Positions 12,201 to 24,116 of a stretch of DNA of 64,000 bases are shown in pieces (position 1 is the first letter of the stretch; each line of letters starts with the position of its first letter). A model generated the notes under the pieces. It made no database searches. It was given only the letters and a program-made list of their open reading frames with translations, and was not told where the DNA came from. Origin of the DNA: Odiellus spinosus (Eukaryota; Arthropoda; Arachnida; Opiliones; Phalangiidae); the NCBI GenBank assembly GCA_963920705.1, contig OY987237.1, forward strand, positions 8,462,601-8,526,600, given 5' to 3'. The position numbers and the translations under genes are program-made.

Positions 12201-13960
12201 AAGCCTCACTTTAATCATCAATTTCAATAATTAGGAGACCCTTTACTGTTTTAGGGGAGAAACGACTGAAAGTTTAACTAACGATTGGTTGGATTCACCT
12301 GGAATTCCCGAAGTATTATATTATATTAAGCTTAATACATTCGTTTTCTTAAACTGAAATCTATTCATTCAAAGTAGAGAATTTTAGAGAAAAGTTTAGA
12401 CAATTTAGATTAGCTTAATTCCATTCCTCTATTCAAAAAGGACAATGTTACATATTTTTAATCAATTTTAATAGAAATTACATCAAGTTACACCTTCAGA
12501 GAGCAACGCCTTATATCAAGAAGCCATCAAATTGGTAAGAATTTATTTTTCAAGCCGAATTAAAGTTAAAGATAATTAATGGTTATTCTCTATTACAGTC
12601 AAAAATCTTGCAAACGTGGCTTAAATGCCATAAAAAACGCAAAAAGAATTCAATAACAATATCTTTTCCGTCAATTGACATATCAAAGGTAAATCTAACT
12701 ATAGACTGATCACGTCGATGCTCAGTTTTCGATCGAAATCTCCCAGTTTTAAATGACTGTATTCTTTAATTTCATTTTGATCGAGAAGCATATAAGAAAT
12801 CCTACTTATTTATCGATTTCGTCAAGGAGGTCGATATCGAGAAACAATTTACAGTTAATTATCAAAGTTGCGAATCGAGACTCGAAGTAAATTAAGATTG
12901 AAAAAAATACAAATTTTCTATTGCCAATGAGAGTTCGTCTTTGAAAGAGTTTCAAATTGGTTCAGTCAGAGTTTTTAGGCAGTCTCTCATTTATCTCTCG
13001 AAATATCTTCTAAACGGATTTAGGCTTAGCGAATTCAGTTCGTAACTTTGATAATTAACTGTGAATTATCTCGAAACTTTTGGTGAGTTTTGATAACGTT
13101 TAGTGCCAATCGATTAAAAATAACTTGTTTTCAAAGTCTAGTATCCTTTTAAAGGGCCCGTGTGCGATTTTTAAAGCCCCTTTAAACTGGCCTTCTTTCC
13201 TTACTTATCAAACGACATTGACCGTAACCAATTGTACAGTCAATTCTAGGCTGTGTGCATAAGGAAAGATGTTTTTAAAGGGGAAAATTCTAGAGCAGAT
13301 AGTACCTTTAAAGATTATATAAATTATTACTCTACTTTATTGAGCTACTGTAAATTCCCACAGATTCAGATTCAAGAGCAGTTAGTCATTATATTGGAAA
13401 TTTTAATAAATCAAGAAGAAGCCATTCCATTTGAGGCTTTTAAAGAGATAAGAGAAAAAATATCAATGACAGATAAAAACCCAGAGGTGAGCAAGCCTAC
13501 AAAGATAAGATTTTGTCATAACTATATAACCTTAACCTGTGGAATTTTTAAATCTTAGGTTCGACATCGATGGTGTGAATTAATTGTGAAACACGAGATT
13601 AAACGTTACTATTGCGACGTTGAATACTTCATCGAAAATGATCTTGTAAGATATTGTACTTTGGGAAATCGAATTAATTCGCTTTAATTGAACAAATCTT
13701 GTCACGAGAGCAATGAATTGTACCTAACTACAAATTCGGGTTCTTCGTTCGATTTCTCACACTCTCAGATTGAATCCTTGAATTTTTCTAATTATTAATA
13801 AAATTCGATGATTTAGGCTATGGGTATTTACCTCTACGGAGAACTAATTAACTCAAAAGTTAACGCGCAAAGAAACTTGGCTAAGAAAAGTTTCCTTAAA
13901 CTTAAAAATGAAATGGAACCCAACTTCAATATTGAAATTAATAAAATGTTTAATTCATAA
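6274..13960 (+). CDS. AOPEP: Aminopeptidase O (M1 metallopeptidase), 16-exon gene
   Basis: Exons: 6274-6731, 8558-8688, 9354-9444, 9522-9585, 10315-10436, 10584-10770, 11426-11532, 11611-11719, 11859-11966, 12053-12093, 12255-12312, 12475-12534, 12599-12688, 13250-13486, 13559-13645, 13817-13960. They sum to 2094 nt with phase preserved, giving 697 aa (human about 819). The product is a zinc aminopeptidase. Zinc site HELAH (312-316) and Glu335 fit HEXXH-X18-E; Tyr421 in VHYIKG is the likely M1 transition-state tyrosine. The usual GXMEN motif is replaced by GSLGMAS (283-289), as in human aminopeptidase O. Other matching blocks are PCVYT..INNR.LFPCQEPP (exon 2), DWTEEWLSEGFAT (exon 6), VRHRWCELIVKH (exon 15) and MGIYLYGEL (exon 16), the last two in the C-terminal helical domain. 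The Met at 6274 aligns with the human start. Weak points: exon 2/3 junction, exon 10 donor (GTACGC) and poor pyrimidine tracts before exons 5 and 7. Confidence 0.88.
7100..7375. repeat. Family C repeat, degraded copy in AOPEP intron 1
   Basis: It shares CCAATGAGAGTTCGTCTTT, a GGATTTAGGC-like block, CAGTTCG.AACT.TGATAATTAA and TCGATTAAAAATAA, in the same order, with 12924-13145. It has no open frame. Boundaries are approximate. It is an old non-autonomous element by divergence. Confidence 0.55.
8912..9261. mobile_element. Family B TTAA-flanked foldback MITE, full-length
   Basis: A 350-bp element between two TTAA tetranucleotides (8908-8911 and 9262-9265). Termini are AAGGAGAATGCAACCTA and the inverse of AGGGAGAATGCAACAT. 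The two halves are imperfect inverted copies of each other; an internal pair AATAGGCTTAGCTGGATT / AATCCAGCTAAGCCTATT lies at about 9030 and 9190. It sits in AOPEP intron 2 and has no coding capacity. Confidence 0.8.
9742..10076. mobile_element. Family A MITE, copy 1
   Basis: A 335-bp element with terminal inverted repeats starting CAGAAGCCGATGAAACCCTC. It is flanked by ATATTAA (9735-9741) and ATATTAT (10077-10083), a 7-bp target duplication with one mismatch. It is in the same orientation as the copy at 30709 but clearly more diverged. It lies in AOPEP intron 4. Its short open frames are by-products and match no transposase. Confidence 0.9.
10117..10210. mobile_element. Family B MITE, single-arm fragment
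   Basis: TTAA (10113-10116) is followed by AGGGAGAATGCAACCTAAC and then the AATAGGCTTAAT and AACTAGAAATAAATTTAAA segments found in the other copies. The second arm is missing. It lies only 40 bp from the end of the family A copy. Confidence 0.65.
10584..10770 (+). CDS. AOPEP: Aminopeptidase O exon 6, zinc-binding catalytic exon
   Basis: This exon carries the whole zinc-binding signature, HELAH followed by 18 residues and the third ligand Glu in WLSEGF. The acceptor is TATATCTAG before 10584 and the donor is GTAAGTC after 10770. It follows exon 5 after a 147-bp intron. The split serine codon (AG + T) restores the SPNIVFLSQ block that corresponds to human SPHIMFLSQ, which fixes both splice sites. 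Confidence 0.93.
12130..12210. mobile_element. Family D TTAA-flanked MITE, short copy
   Basis: An 81-bp element between TTAA (12126-12129) and TTAA (12211-12214), with inverted termini AGTGAG / CTCACT. Internal sequence GTTCCAAATGAAATTTG and ATCGTTAAA is shared with the longer copy at 38399, so it looks like an internal-deletion derivative. It is inside AOPEP intron 10. Confidence 0.7.
12836..13145. repeat. Family C repeat with long inverted arms, AOPEP intron 13
   Basis: The arm at 12836-12875 (ACAGTTAATTATCAAAGTTG) is inversely repeated at 13038-13078 (AACTTTGATAATTAACTGTG). Sequence to the right continues to match the copy in AOPEP intron 1. Outer limits are uncertain. Confidence 0.6.
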
Positions 13961-14690
13961 TCATAAGAGTGAAAATTGATGAATTAACAATAATTTGAAA
14001 AGTTACTCTTATTTCATTGATTGGTTTGCGAAAGTGCGAGCTGAAAGAAGAAATGGAATTCAATTTTAGTGTGGTTTAATCATGAGTGAATATGTTTAAT
14101 TACGTTGATTTGAAAAATAATCTTTCAATGGATTGAGTAGTTTGAAAAAAGGCGTCGATTTTAATATAGAAAATGGTCAATAGATGGAATAGATGGCAGT
14201 TGCGCATCATCAATAACAAATAGAGGAAATATTTGGCGCGAAAACCAGATGAAAATACACCGAAGGTGCTTTTTGAACGTGTTCAACGATGTATACCGAA
14301 GTTCCCGGTAGGATACCGATTAATGTATTTTCTATGGTGATAAAAATATTCCTACTATCAATTGTAAGGTTACTACTACGAAGGTTGCCAGAGATCCGAG
14401 GGTATGACGTCGCTGTGACTTTTCTATAGGTAGTGCTTGGTCAGAGGCGGGAGTAGGTCTTACCACAAGTAAATGATCCCTACGAGTCCATTTTGTAGTA
14501 ATTAGTCTTACATAACAAAATATCTTAAGCAATGTATCTTTTTTTGAAATTGATTCGCCTCTCATCGTCCAATTCTCCCTTTGTGTCATTCTCCCTCCCC
14601 TCCCTTTTTCCATGGTTTTTTGCGCCTTCGTTCAGATTATACATATAGCTGTGTACATACAAGCGTGACACTGTGCCATCCTGTATCTGA
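13961..14690. other. 3' flank of aminopeptidase O, no gene seen
   Basis: AT-rich sequence after the TAA. No strong AATAAA lies immediately downstream, so the polyadenylation site is not placed. Open frames such as 14332-14613 on the minus strand have no recognisable features. Confidence 0.5.
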
Positions 14691-14694
14691 AAGA

Positions 14695-14703
14695 GACCAC
14701 CCA
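14695..14703 (+). promoter_or_regulatory. Perfect Ci/Gli site 1
   Basis: GACCACCCA, the reverse complement of TGGGTGGTC, is the core bound by Cubitus interruptus/Gli zinc-finger proteins. The extended context AGACCACCCAAG is shared with sites 3 and 4. Binding is inferred from the sequence only. Confidence 0.5.
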
Positions 14704-15680
14704 AGTTGAGCTTATAGGGATTGGGATTCCTATCGAATTGCCATTATCTTCTAAAACCTTTTCTTTATCCGACGCTATCATACCTTAAAGCTTTGACCCT
14801 ACATATCTCATAGATCCTTCTAAATAAATCCATATTTTAGGTTTAAATTCATTTCCATTTTTTGTGCCAAAGGTGTAATAAAATATTAGATTCTTGAATG
14901 ACATTATACGTAATAATCTTTTAAATTTCACCTATAATTATTTTGGCCTCGAGTCTTCAAATGTATATTTTGTGGTTCAGTTAGGCTTAGCTTTAATATT
15001 GATCTGTTAAGATATATTAAAGGCAATATCTTCTCAAGAATCTGCCCCTTGCTAGGTTTTTTAGCAAATTTCGTCAGATAAGCTAGAAAAAAGGCTACTT
15101 TAAAGGGCTCTTTAAAATCGTAAATAGCCCCTCCAAATGTTGTTTGAAACCATCCAATTTCCATTGTGTAGAGATAAACAGCTGTTGAGAAAACAATTTT
15201 AGCGGCATAGACAATAAACAGGAGGGATAGCCTTTGTAGTGCATTGATTCATTCATCGCCCAAAACTGCATGACGTTTTTCTATATTTTCTATTGTTAAA
15301 AAGGTAGATTTAGAACAAATCTACCACGTGATTTCAATGGCAAAGAGGTGTCCTTGTGTATAATGTATCCATGTGAGACGTAAAAATCATTTATCGCCGG
15401 TTAGTTGTTGGCATACTTATGTTTAATTATTATACTTATGATCTCACTGAATATAAGATCGCACTTTCTCTTCCTTATTTAATCACTGGTTGTATTATTG
15501 TTTAAAGATGATTCCACTTATGTCTACACTAAAAATCTTAAAAAATGTTTCGACTCATGTCTACAATATATTCTTTAAATATATCTTAAAAAATGTTTCA
15601 GACTTGGCGCCGATTAAAGCGACCCTAGTAGGTATCGCCACCTAGCGGAATATTGTTTTTTAGTTTTGAATAATTGCCAT
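14704..15680. other. Gene-free stretch
   Basis: No coding or RNA gene seen. A partial direct repeat (AAAAATGTTTC...ACTCATGTCTAC-like) occurs around 15,500-15,600. Confidence 0.45.
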
Positions 15681-15689
15681 TTGTGTTTG

Positions 15690-16077
15690 AAGCGTGAATG
15701 AGAGCGCTTACAAGTGTTTCGCGAAGTTTTTTTTACGCGGGAAATCGGAGCGAGGCCGGTTGTTTTACGTAAATTTTCGGGAAACAGTATCGGATTTACC
15801 GTACCTCCTGGATTGGACGACGAGGCTTAATTATTTTATATTTTCGAACACTTTTACTCGGCGCGGCGTGACGAATTAGTTTCGCGAGCTCGGAAATCTA
15901 TTAAAGTTAATCTCTTCCCTTAACTAATCAAGCATAGCGGGCGCCGTTCCTTTGATCTTCGCCGACGGATTTTTATCTCAATCGTTCCCCTTACCCCCGT
16001 CGCTATTTTGGTGGCCGCCCGCGAGCCTCCCTCACGACCATCCAGTTGTTTATTCATCAATTAACTCGTAAACAGAG
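15690..16077 (+). promoter_or_regulatory. GC-rich island ending in a splice donor; candidate noncoding first exon
   Basis: About 390 bases with dense CpG in an AT-rich surround, ending ACAGAG then GTAAGATT at 16078, a strong donor. The only sizeable frame (15694-15879) stops well before the donor, so a transcript from here would begin with a noncoding exon. It lies between Ci/Gli sites 1 and 2. It could be an upstream alternative patched promoter, the promoter of an unseen gene, or a noncoding RNA start. Confidence 0.35.
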
Positions 16078-16485
16078 GTAAGATTACCATACTTTCGTAT
16101 TCTAAATTTTTCTAATCGCGGTAATCTCTCGCGTTAGTTAAGACTGTGTAATTTCGTAAGTAGATTTTTGGGTTTAAGCCCAGACTCGGGTTAAGGTAAC
16201 GATCTTGTCAAGATTTAAATAGCCACGGAAGCTCTTCCATTCCACAGGGGACACTTTGAGGAAGTAGAAATTAAATGGTTACTAGAAAACAGCGTGCAAC
16301 ACTTGTGCCAATAATTTGACTTAGTGTAACACCGGGTCAAAAGTGTAGCACTTTTGAAGGCAATGGTTTCCCACTAGTGTCAGTCAAAAAGGGGAAGCTT
16401 GTGCCGCGCGATCGCGTGAGTTTTAGCTCGCCAAGTTTTAAATTCTGTAATATCAAAAATTAGGCTTATCAAAATTTCGTATTAG

Positions 16486-16488
<3 letters not shown>

Positions 16489-16525
<37 letters not shown>
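16489..16525. repeat. Poly(T) tract, 37 bases
   Basis: An uninterrupted T run. No SINE body or target duplication was recognised next to it. Confidence 0.9.
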
Positions 16526-16954
16526 CTCCCCCGATTGAATCATTGGGTAATGTAAGGGAGATGAAATGAGTTTTTTTTAATATCGACCAAGACTATTTTA
16601 ATGAATAGTTCCTTCTACTTCTATGACATCTACTGTATATCACAAATTATCGAGTTCAACGCGTGTTGCGGGGATATTCTCAATCCAAAGGTGGGGGCAT
16701 CTTTTGATTACTCTGAGGTTCTTTTAATTGAATTATGCCAAAAAAAAAACGCTTAACGGGAAAACCTTAACGTAAGAACGAATAATCTTGAAAATAACTC
16801 AACTTCGATCGCGAAAACAAGTTGTCATAATTGTTGCGTAACTGTCGTGGCTCTATGGACCATCTTGTTAAAATAATAATAGACATTATAAGCGGGCGGG
16901 TACGGAAAAACCCTAAGTATTCAAATATACAATAATCATTTTTATCTATTTTTG

Positions 16955-16963
16955 GACCACCCA
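16955..16963 (+). promoter_or_regulatory. Perfect Ci/Gli site 2
   Basis: GACCACCCA in the context TTGGACCACCCAAAGAG, in the same orientation as the other three sites. Binding is inferred. Confidence 0.45.
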
Positions 16964-18874
16964 AAGAGAAAGGGGGATGAAAAGCTATAGTTTTTAACGT
17001 ATGTCTCTTTCCGTTGATGTCAATGTGTGTTTTAAATGATTGTTCGGTCATTTTTTATTTCAAGCAATTAGCCCCCTAAACTAATTGAGAAACATTTTAT
17101 CTCCATTAGCATTGACAACGAGTTATATTAATTATTATAAAATTTTCAAGAGGGATGTCACCATTTTCATCTAGGGCATGGTATTTTCATACAATTCATA
17201 TTCAAAGTTGTATTCTTTTTGAGAAGCTTCAAATACAATAACAAGATATGTATTTCTCTATGAACAACTGTTTGTCTGTCTGTCAATCAGGAACGATAAA
17301 GTGTCCACGCGACGTTATTATATCTGAAGCGAATTAATACATAATGTTAAACTCCATTGGGAAAAAGTAGTCTTTGAAAACTCCCCTTGAACACGAGTAC
17401 AGAAACGCTAATTTTTATTGCAAACGCCTGGGTTTAATTACAAATATTTATAGCGAATTAATTGCTTAAAAATTACATGTGGCCCATTATTTTTTATAAA
17501 AAAAATTATTCTAGAATTTTAATTTAAAGGGACAGGCTTTTGAATTTATTATAAAAATCGGCTCACAAAACTACGGGTAAAATATTTCCACAATTTTAGT
17601 CAATTTTTTAGCGCTTAATTTAAATTCTAGATTTTAATACACTTTAATTTAAGAGACAGATTATTCTTTCTCTAGTTAAAAACTATTCAACCCAGAGGTG
17701 TAAAATTTTTAATATGGATTTTTGATAGTATGAATAAACTAAAAATTAATTGCATTACATTCCTTTGCCATTCCCTAACAAATAAAAACCCGAGATTGGG
17801 ATGAGTAACTATCAAATACAAGTTAAATTTCGTTCAGATATCAGTGGGAAACCTTGCATTGTCTCCAAAAGTGCAACATTTTTGCCCAGTGTTTAACACA
17901 TAATAAAAACTATTGGCATCAGATTCTTTTTTAAACTGGAATCTATTGGCCAGTGTTTTTTAAAGAGTGTTACACTACTCAACCCAAATTGAAAGTAGGG
18001 GGAATTATCAGTGTCACGAAAAAAAAACTAGCAAGTTAAACAAAAACCTGAAGTTAAAACCTTTAGCCAACACTAATTACACAAATGAAACAATAAAATT
18101 TGATGAATCGCGTATCAAAATGTAAATTTCTAAATGTATTCAAATATAAATTGGAGTTTTGATACTGCTACATGTGTGGAGGGTAGTGTAGGCCAAAAGT
18201 TTATTATTGGGAAAATAAACCATTTTTATTTCGTGGAAATTGGAACACTGGGCAGCGCTACAACACCAGCAACGCTGACTTTGGATAGCCCGAGAGGAGC
18301 CAATGGTTTTCCACTATTTAAAATAGCCTTAGATCATTTCAATATTCTCTTTTCTTCATTTTTTTCTTTCAATTCACACCCTCTAACAACAACACCAACA
18401 AAAAAAAAAAAAAAAAAAAAAAAAAACATTTAAAATCAAACTTAAAAGTTTCGCTCGAATAATTTTTACCAAATTGAAATTCTGTTTCGGCCGAACAGTT
18501 TCGTGTCCAAAGATAATCGTACTCTGCCTATAATCCATCCTCCCCTTGAAATTGATTACGATGCGTCTTCGAAAGCTATCGAATGACCCTACAATTAATT
18601 TTTTCGTTTTTTATATACATATATATATCAGTTCCGAGAAAAATATAAATTAAATAAAATTTTTTTTTTTTCGAAGGCAATGCCTATTTTGTGATTTACA
18701 ACGTGGTTTTTGATTTCCCCTAGTTCCAATCATTGGTAAATTTAGCTCTTAAGCCTCCCCCCACCTTTCTTGGGTTTAAGTTATAGTTTAGATGAGGCTA
18801 GGAGAATGAGTGGGGGGAATTTAGGAGGGGTAGGGACGTCTCTAGCGGGAGAAGTGTATATATCTCTTAAGATA
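16964..18874. other. Gene-free stretch with simple sequence
   Basis: No gene recognised. It holds an A27 run at 18400-18426 and a TATATA-rich patch at about 18,620. The open frame 18134-18433 runs into the A-run and resembles no protein. Confidence 0.45.
18400..18426. repeat. Poly(A) tract, 27 bases
   Basis: A run of A preceded by AACAACAACACCAACA. No retroposon body is recognisable upstream. Confidence 0.85.
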
Positions 18875-18883
18875 GACCACCCA
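18875..18883 (+). promoter_or_regulatory. Perfect Ci/Gli site 3
   Basis: GACCACCCA in the context GATAGACCACCCAAGTAGA. Three of the four perfect sites fall within 14.7-18.9 kb. Binding is inferred. Confidence 0.5.
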
Positions 18884-20366
18884 AGTAGAAATCGCGATAT
18901 CTCAGGCAATGGTGTGCATACTCCGCAATTAAGGGGTTCCGCTTTTTGGAGGCGTTCCTCATGAGCTCCGCGACCGAGAAAATATAATTGTCCCATCATA
19001 AACCTCCCCAGTTTTGTATGATAATATCGATTTAGGTTTAATGTAAAATTGTTTTTAATTCTCTTAAATTAAAAGTAAAATTGCGTTCATGATTCCGTGG
19101 GTTGTTTTGAAATTTAAAAATTCTAGATTTATAATTGATTAATACATTTGAATATATGTCGAAGCGTTCGACGGAGTTGAAATGGTTATTCGGATAGTTT
19201 GGTCGATACCACTTTGGTGTTGCACTATCAATAGTTTCTTAGTTCAATTTTATGCTTTTTAAAAGTTTAATTTTCACCAATTGCATGTTTGTTGGGTTAA
19301 ACTTGTAGCATCAGCCCAAAGTATCATTAAGAAGGGGCGCGAGCCCCTGGACCCCAAGCAAGCAGGGGCATCCCAGGTTACCAAACATCACAATTTGGGG
19401 ACTCAATTCAATACTTATGCGCCCCTCCCCCTCTCGCGATATTGATCTTAATCCAGCAATATTTCAGAAGACCTATTCACCCCTATTCAGCAAAATTTAT
19501 CAAGTCTCACCTGTTTACCCCTATTCAGTTCAGCTCTCTGGAAAAATAGAACCTTACTTTTTATGCAATGCTCCGAAAATAATATTATATTCTCTGTAAT
19601 GGTGCTCAAGGTTTTTCCAGAATTTAAGTTCTAAAAGCATATTTTTCCAAACAAAGTCGTGAAAGAATGACAAGTTGGGAAACCAAAATATTACCTCCCC
19701 GACAAACCTAACCGAATCTAACCCTACCTTAAATAAATTAAAATATGTTTGCAGAGTATTGGAAGAAAACATTGGTGATAACGATCTATGTTACAGTGCA
19801 TAAATACTTATCACACTAAACTTGAATAATCAGAGAATTAAAAAAGGGAGCCATGACCTTTAACCATTATTTTATGTTATAGGTCCTAGGCTCATTTAAG
19901 TTACACAAAATAAAAACCACTATTTATTTTTGAAGTAAATATGTGGTAATTAGTCACTGCTGGATGGACACGTGGAGTTGGCAGTAAGGTGGTAGTGAAC
20001 TGATCAATCTTGGCCAAGTTGGTTACACACCTTACGTGGTTCCTTTTTGGCATATGGTTGTTTCCATCCCACACACGGCATTCTACACTTTCTTTGCCTA
20101 GGTCTAAGAGACTTACTATTTTCATATCACGTGACATCCGGATATCCGCGAACACTGGAAGTTTTAAATGATTGACACACACATTTACACATACAGATAT
20201 GACCAGTATAAAACCTTCCAGTTGGGGATGTAAAAAGTATCTATATACGAAAGGAATTATTAGCCATTTGATGTTGCCAAATTTATTTCGGTATCACAGC
20301 GCGATTTTTACGTATGGTTAAAATTATTGGCGAGGTTGAAGGTTAGATAGATCCCACTCGGAGCTA

Positions 20367-20369
<3 letters not shown>

Positions 20370-20397
<28 letters not shown>
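20370..20397. repeat. (GA)n microsatellite
   Basis: About 14 uninterrupted GA dinucleotides. Such tracts can bind GAGA-type factors, but nothing here shows that. Confidence 0.9.
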
Positions 20398-20400
<3 letters not shown>

Positions 20401-20820
20401 AGTCATACGCGGAACGATCTCTGCCAATTGATTACAAGCTCCTATCACATTCATTAGGTTCAGCTTCTGGTTATTGGTATCGTAAATTCTTTCCCGTAAA
20501 GGTCCTGGTTCGAAACCATTTGAGGTCGTATAACGTCAAATTCTTAACGTAACCCTTGGCTACAATTCTTCTTAAGGGGGTTATTTTTTATACTTTTTTG
20601 ACGTACGAGATACTTATATTGAAGTATTACTATAGATTCTTTGGGTTTTTTCTTCTCAAAATTAACTATCCCCTAAAAATCTATACCACAAAGATTTAAC
20701 TTGCGAGGTTCCAGGAATGCAACTGGTTTGCATTAGGTATGAAGTTAGGCTTTACTCCATCTTTATTTTAAAGGAAGAATGGAACATAACGAGCGTTTTT
20801 TATATCAATTCCATTTCATT

Positions 20821-20948
20821 AAAATAGGCCTAATCCACCAGTAAAAAATTTGCAAATAAATATTAGAAATGAATTTAAAACTTACCCGGAAAATAGACTT
20901 AGCTGGATTCATGGAGGTCCTGAGTTTCTTCCCATTAATGGATCAGCG
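20821..20948. mobile_element. Family B MITE, internal fragment
   Basis: It matches the left-arm interior of the other family B copies: AATAGGCCTAATCCACCAG, then TTACCCGGAAAATAGACTTA, GCTGGATTCATGGAG and TCTTCCCATTAATGGATCAG. No TTAA-bounded ends remain. Confidence 0.65.
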
Positions 20949-23900
20949 TACAGAAAATTTCCTAATTGACGCAATCTTATAAAATCTAACCAAAGCCAAT
21001 TTTGTTAGTTAAATAATCATTAAGGAATAGGCCACTTTTCACTATTTTAATTGGTACAAATTAAGCTCAATGTATAGGTTAACGTAACGAAATGTAACCA
21101 TGCAGCTTAGTATATACGGCGAGCTAGTAGCTACAGTAAATATTTGCTCTTTTTTTCAATCAACTATTATGCTATTATAGACAGAATAAGAAATTTCGTC
21201 AAAAATAACCAAATTTATATTAAATTCAATTATTAGTTTAATTGCCGTTTCAAATCGTATATTTTTGGATATTACTTTCTTGGAGTTGTTCCGCAAAACC
21301 AGTCTCTCGATCGAAAGATGGAATTTAATATGGTATATTTTAAAGGGATACTTAAAAACACTCTTACAAGTTTATATTTTTAATTTAGAGCCACCCTATT
21401 CTCTCTCTCCTCACGCGGTGTGGGGGCTCGTTCCCTATTTTTATCCCCCTCAATTTTCCCATAAATCTTAAGACTTTTTTCCCGCGCCTTATGAAGAGGG
21501 CTACCATTTTGCCCGTTCTCCTTAGTTCCGCCCCCAGTCCACCATTTTTGTCACCAAGAAACGAGGTGATAGTTTTTTTTAGTAGACATTAGTAGAGCCA
21601 CTGCGGTGGAAAGATCTAACGCTGGAGATATTTCATACTGGTCTCCCTCACTCCCCTAGAAGACTCTCTAGTTTCCACAACACAAACTGTATAGTTGCCG
21701 AAACTCTATCTATCGTAGTTTTAACCTTAACAGTAGTACCTATTGCGTCGAAAACACTTCCTGAGTGCAGGGTTACCAAAACAATCTTTCGTTTAAGATG
21801 GCGACCTTCAATTTAAGGCGCCGCAAAAAGTCTCTAGCGTCCTCATTTGAGAGACCATTGGTGCCATTTTAGAAAAGATCCAAACCTATATGAGCGGCTT
21901 TGTCACGAAAATCACGCCTCATTGAATGGCTACTTTGATACTTACGGTCATTAACAATAATACAAAGTAAGCAGCTGCCCATGGACTCTGAATATTTTGG
22001 GGCCTCGAAGGGGCCCAGAGAAAATCATTTTCTAAAAATTTCAACGGATTTGTTAGATTTTATGTAGAAAACTCAAATTTAAAAAAAAAAACTTGTGAAT
22101 TTAAGTATCACTTCAAAAAGTAATGTATTTGGCATTTTCATTAGTATGGTGACAGCCCGGGGGTCCGTGTAAGTAAAGCAATAAAATTGTATTAATTCCC
22201 TCCCATCCAATTTTGTTTCTAAATTACCAGAGAAACAATTAGATAACCGAGATCATCGAGAAGCTATAAATCGTGGGAATATCTCCGGGGCAACTAATTA
22301 AAACATTTTATTAGTTTGTTTTTAAATCATATATCGCGTATCGGGTACGAACAATATTAGTTTATGGTCTAATTTAGCATAATTTATTCAAAGAAAGAAA
22401 CAAACATCGTGGGCCTTTGGGTACAACATTTATACCTGTATTTCTCATTCCATAATTTTATAATAATATTTTAATTATTTATGGTATTATAAATTTTAAA
22501 CCTATAAAAACCTGTGCAAATCTCAAAACGATTGAATGATCAACAGGTAATGGGAGTCGTAGTCGCATTCTACAAAATATCTAAGGGGAGTGGCTCACTT
22601 ACTATCCGCCTTTTTTTTCTTTTTGTTTTCTTTAAATTTCCTTGAAAAAAGTTTAAAACAGAATCAATAATCATTAGTCTCCGAATTAATAGGGCATATT
22701 TTTTTGGCAAATTAATCGAGTTAGAGCCGCACTAAAGGCCCCCGAGCCACGAATAGACTTCCAATCCAGACTTTTTCTCAAACCGTGCTCGATTTTTGAA
22801 TAATCGCTCTATTGGACGATAACATCTTAATCGTTGGTTCCTAATAACAGGCTTGGACCCAGATATTTTAAAATAAAATAAATTAAATCGAGCTGGCGTT
22901 CGACCCAAATTATGTACTCGTGGGAATTAGGTAATCGTCTTTTTCGAATTAAGAAACTTAGATGTTATCAACGTATGAAATTAATACGAAACACTATACA
23001 TCTTTCAAATATTTGTTCTCAGCCGCGTCCATCTCATGATGCTTACGACATGTTGATTTATATAGACAGTTAATTTTATAGAATATAACAAGGCTAATTA
23101 TAGTTAAAAAATTAAAATACGTATGTTCAATTATGACTATATAACATTTAAGCTACGATCACACTAGCATTTCTTAATCGCTTTGAAACGGTAAAATTAA
23201 ACCGATATTCAAATCGCCAGGAATCGTTTTAAGCGTCACGTGTTCACGCATTATCTTTATAAATCGATTTATTGTAGCTTTATCTATCGGTTGTTGAAAC
23301 CCAATCGGTATGAGCTGTTTCCCGAAGCATGCAGTTTCTAGAAATGAGTCAGATTGATTTGAGAAAAGACGTTTTCCTGTTCACACGACTCCAGTGAAAC
23401 ATTTTGAATCGGTTTAAATCGATTCCAAGATCTAGTATGAACGCAGCTTTATTAAATTGAACTGCGTTCATCTTCTTCGAAAGTCGTATACAAAACAAAT
23501 AATAAAACTATCCATAAATCTTAGAATATCTCGAAGTAGGCACGCGTGAACTCTGTGAAATTTAGGGTTAAATGTTACACGATGCTGTATCGGATAATAA
23601 CCGGGGTGTCACGCAAAACCGACGGTATGAAGTAATTAATCTATTTTTGTCTTCGGAATTTGGGAAACAACCTTCGACATCTAACCCCCAACTCGAACGA
23701 GTAAAAAAATTAGAGAAGGCGTGAGAAAATTGAAAGACACTATATAGGCTATCTGCGCGTATCGTTCTTGTGGGAATTCCATATATGCAAAACGAAACCA
23801 CCACCGTAAACCCATACCACCCTCAACCACGTTGGTTATGTACTGTTGCAGTCATACATAGCTGTATCAATATCATTAGTAAATGACAATCTCCTGTGAG

Positions 23901-24116
23901 TTAGTGAGGTCTTGTACAATTACCAGCTGGTGTTAATAATCGTCATCTAACGGCAAACATTGGCAAAAGACTTAGTAACTAACAAAACCCAAGTCCGCGT
24001 GTGCCTATTCTATATCCACAGAAGCCACCAACGAGATTTTTTTAGTAACTAATTTTGCCACTGTTTTCCGTTTGGAGACGCTAATGAACGCTATAGGTTT
24101 TGTTATTCACTTTTAT

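Larger units (their letters stand above)
18884..24109. other. Gene-free stretch
   Basis: No protein or RNA gene recognised. Contents: a (GA)n tract at 20370-20397, a family B fragment at 20821-20948, and a dispersed motif at 23946-23969 that recurs at 62079-62102. Short open frames (e.g. 19901-20182 minus, 23568-23804 minus) lack recognisable domains. Confidence 0.45.

Noticed and set aside
20490-20530. GGTTCGAAACC resembling a tRNA B box
   Set aside because: No A box, anticodon arm or acceptor stem could be folded around it.
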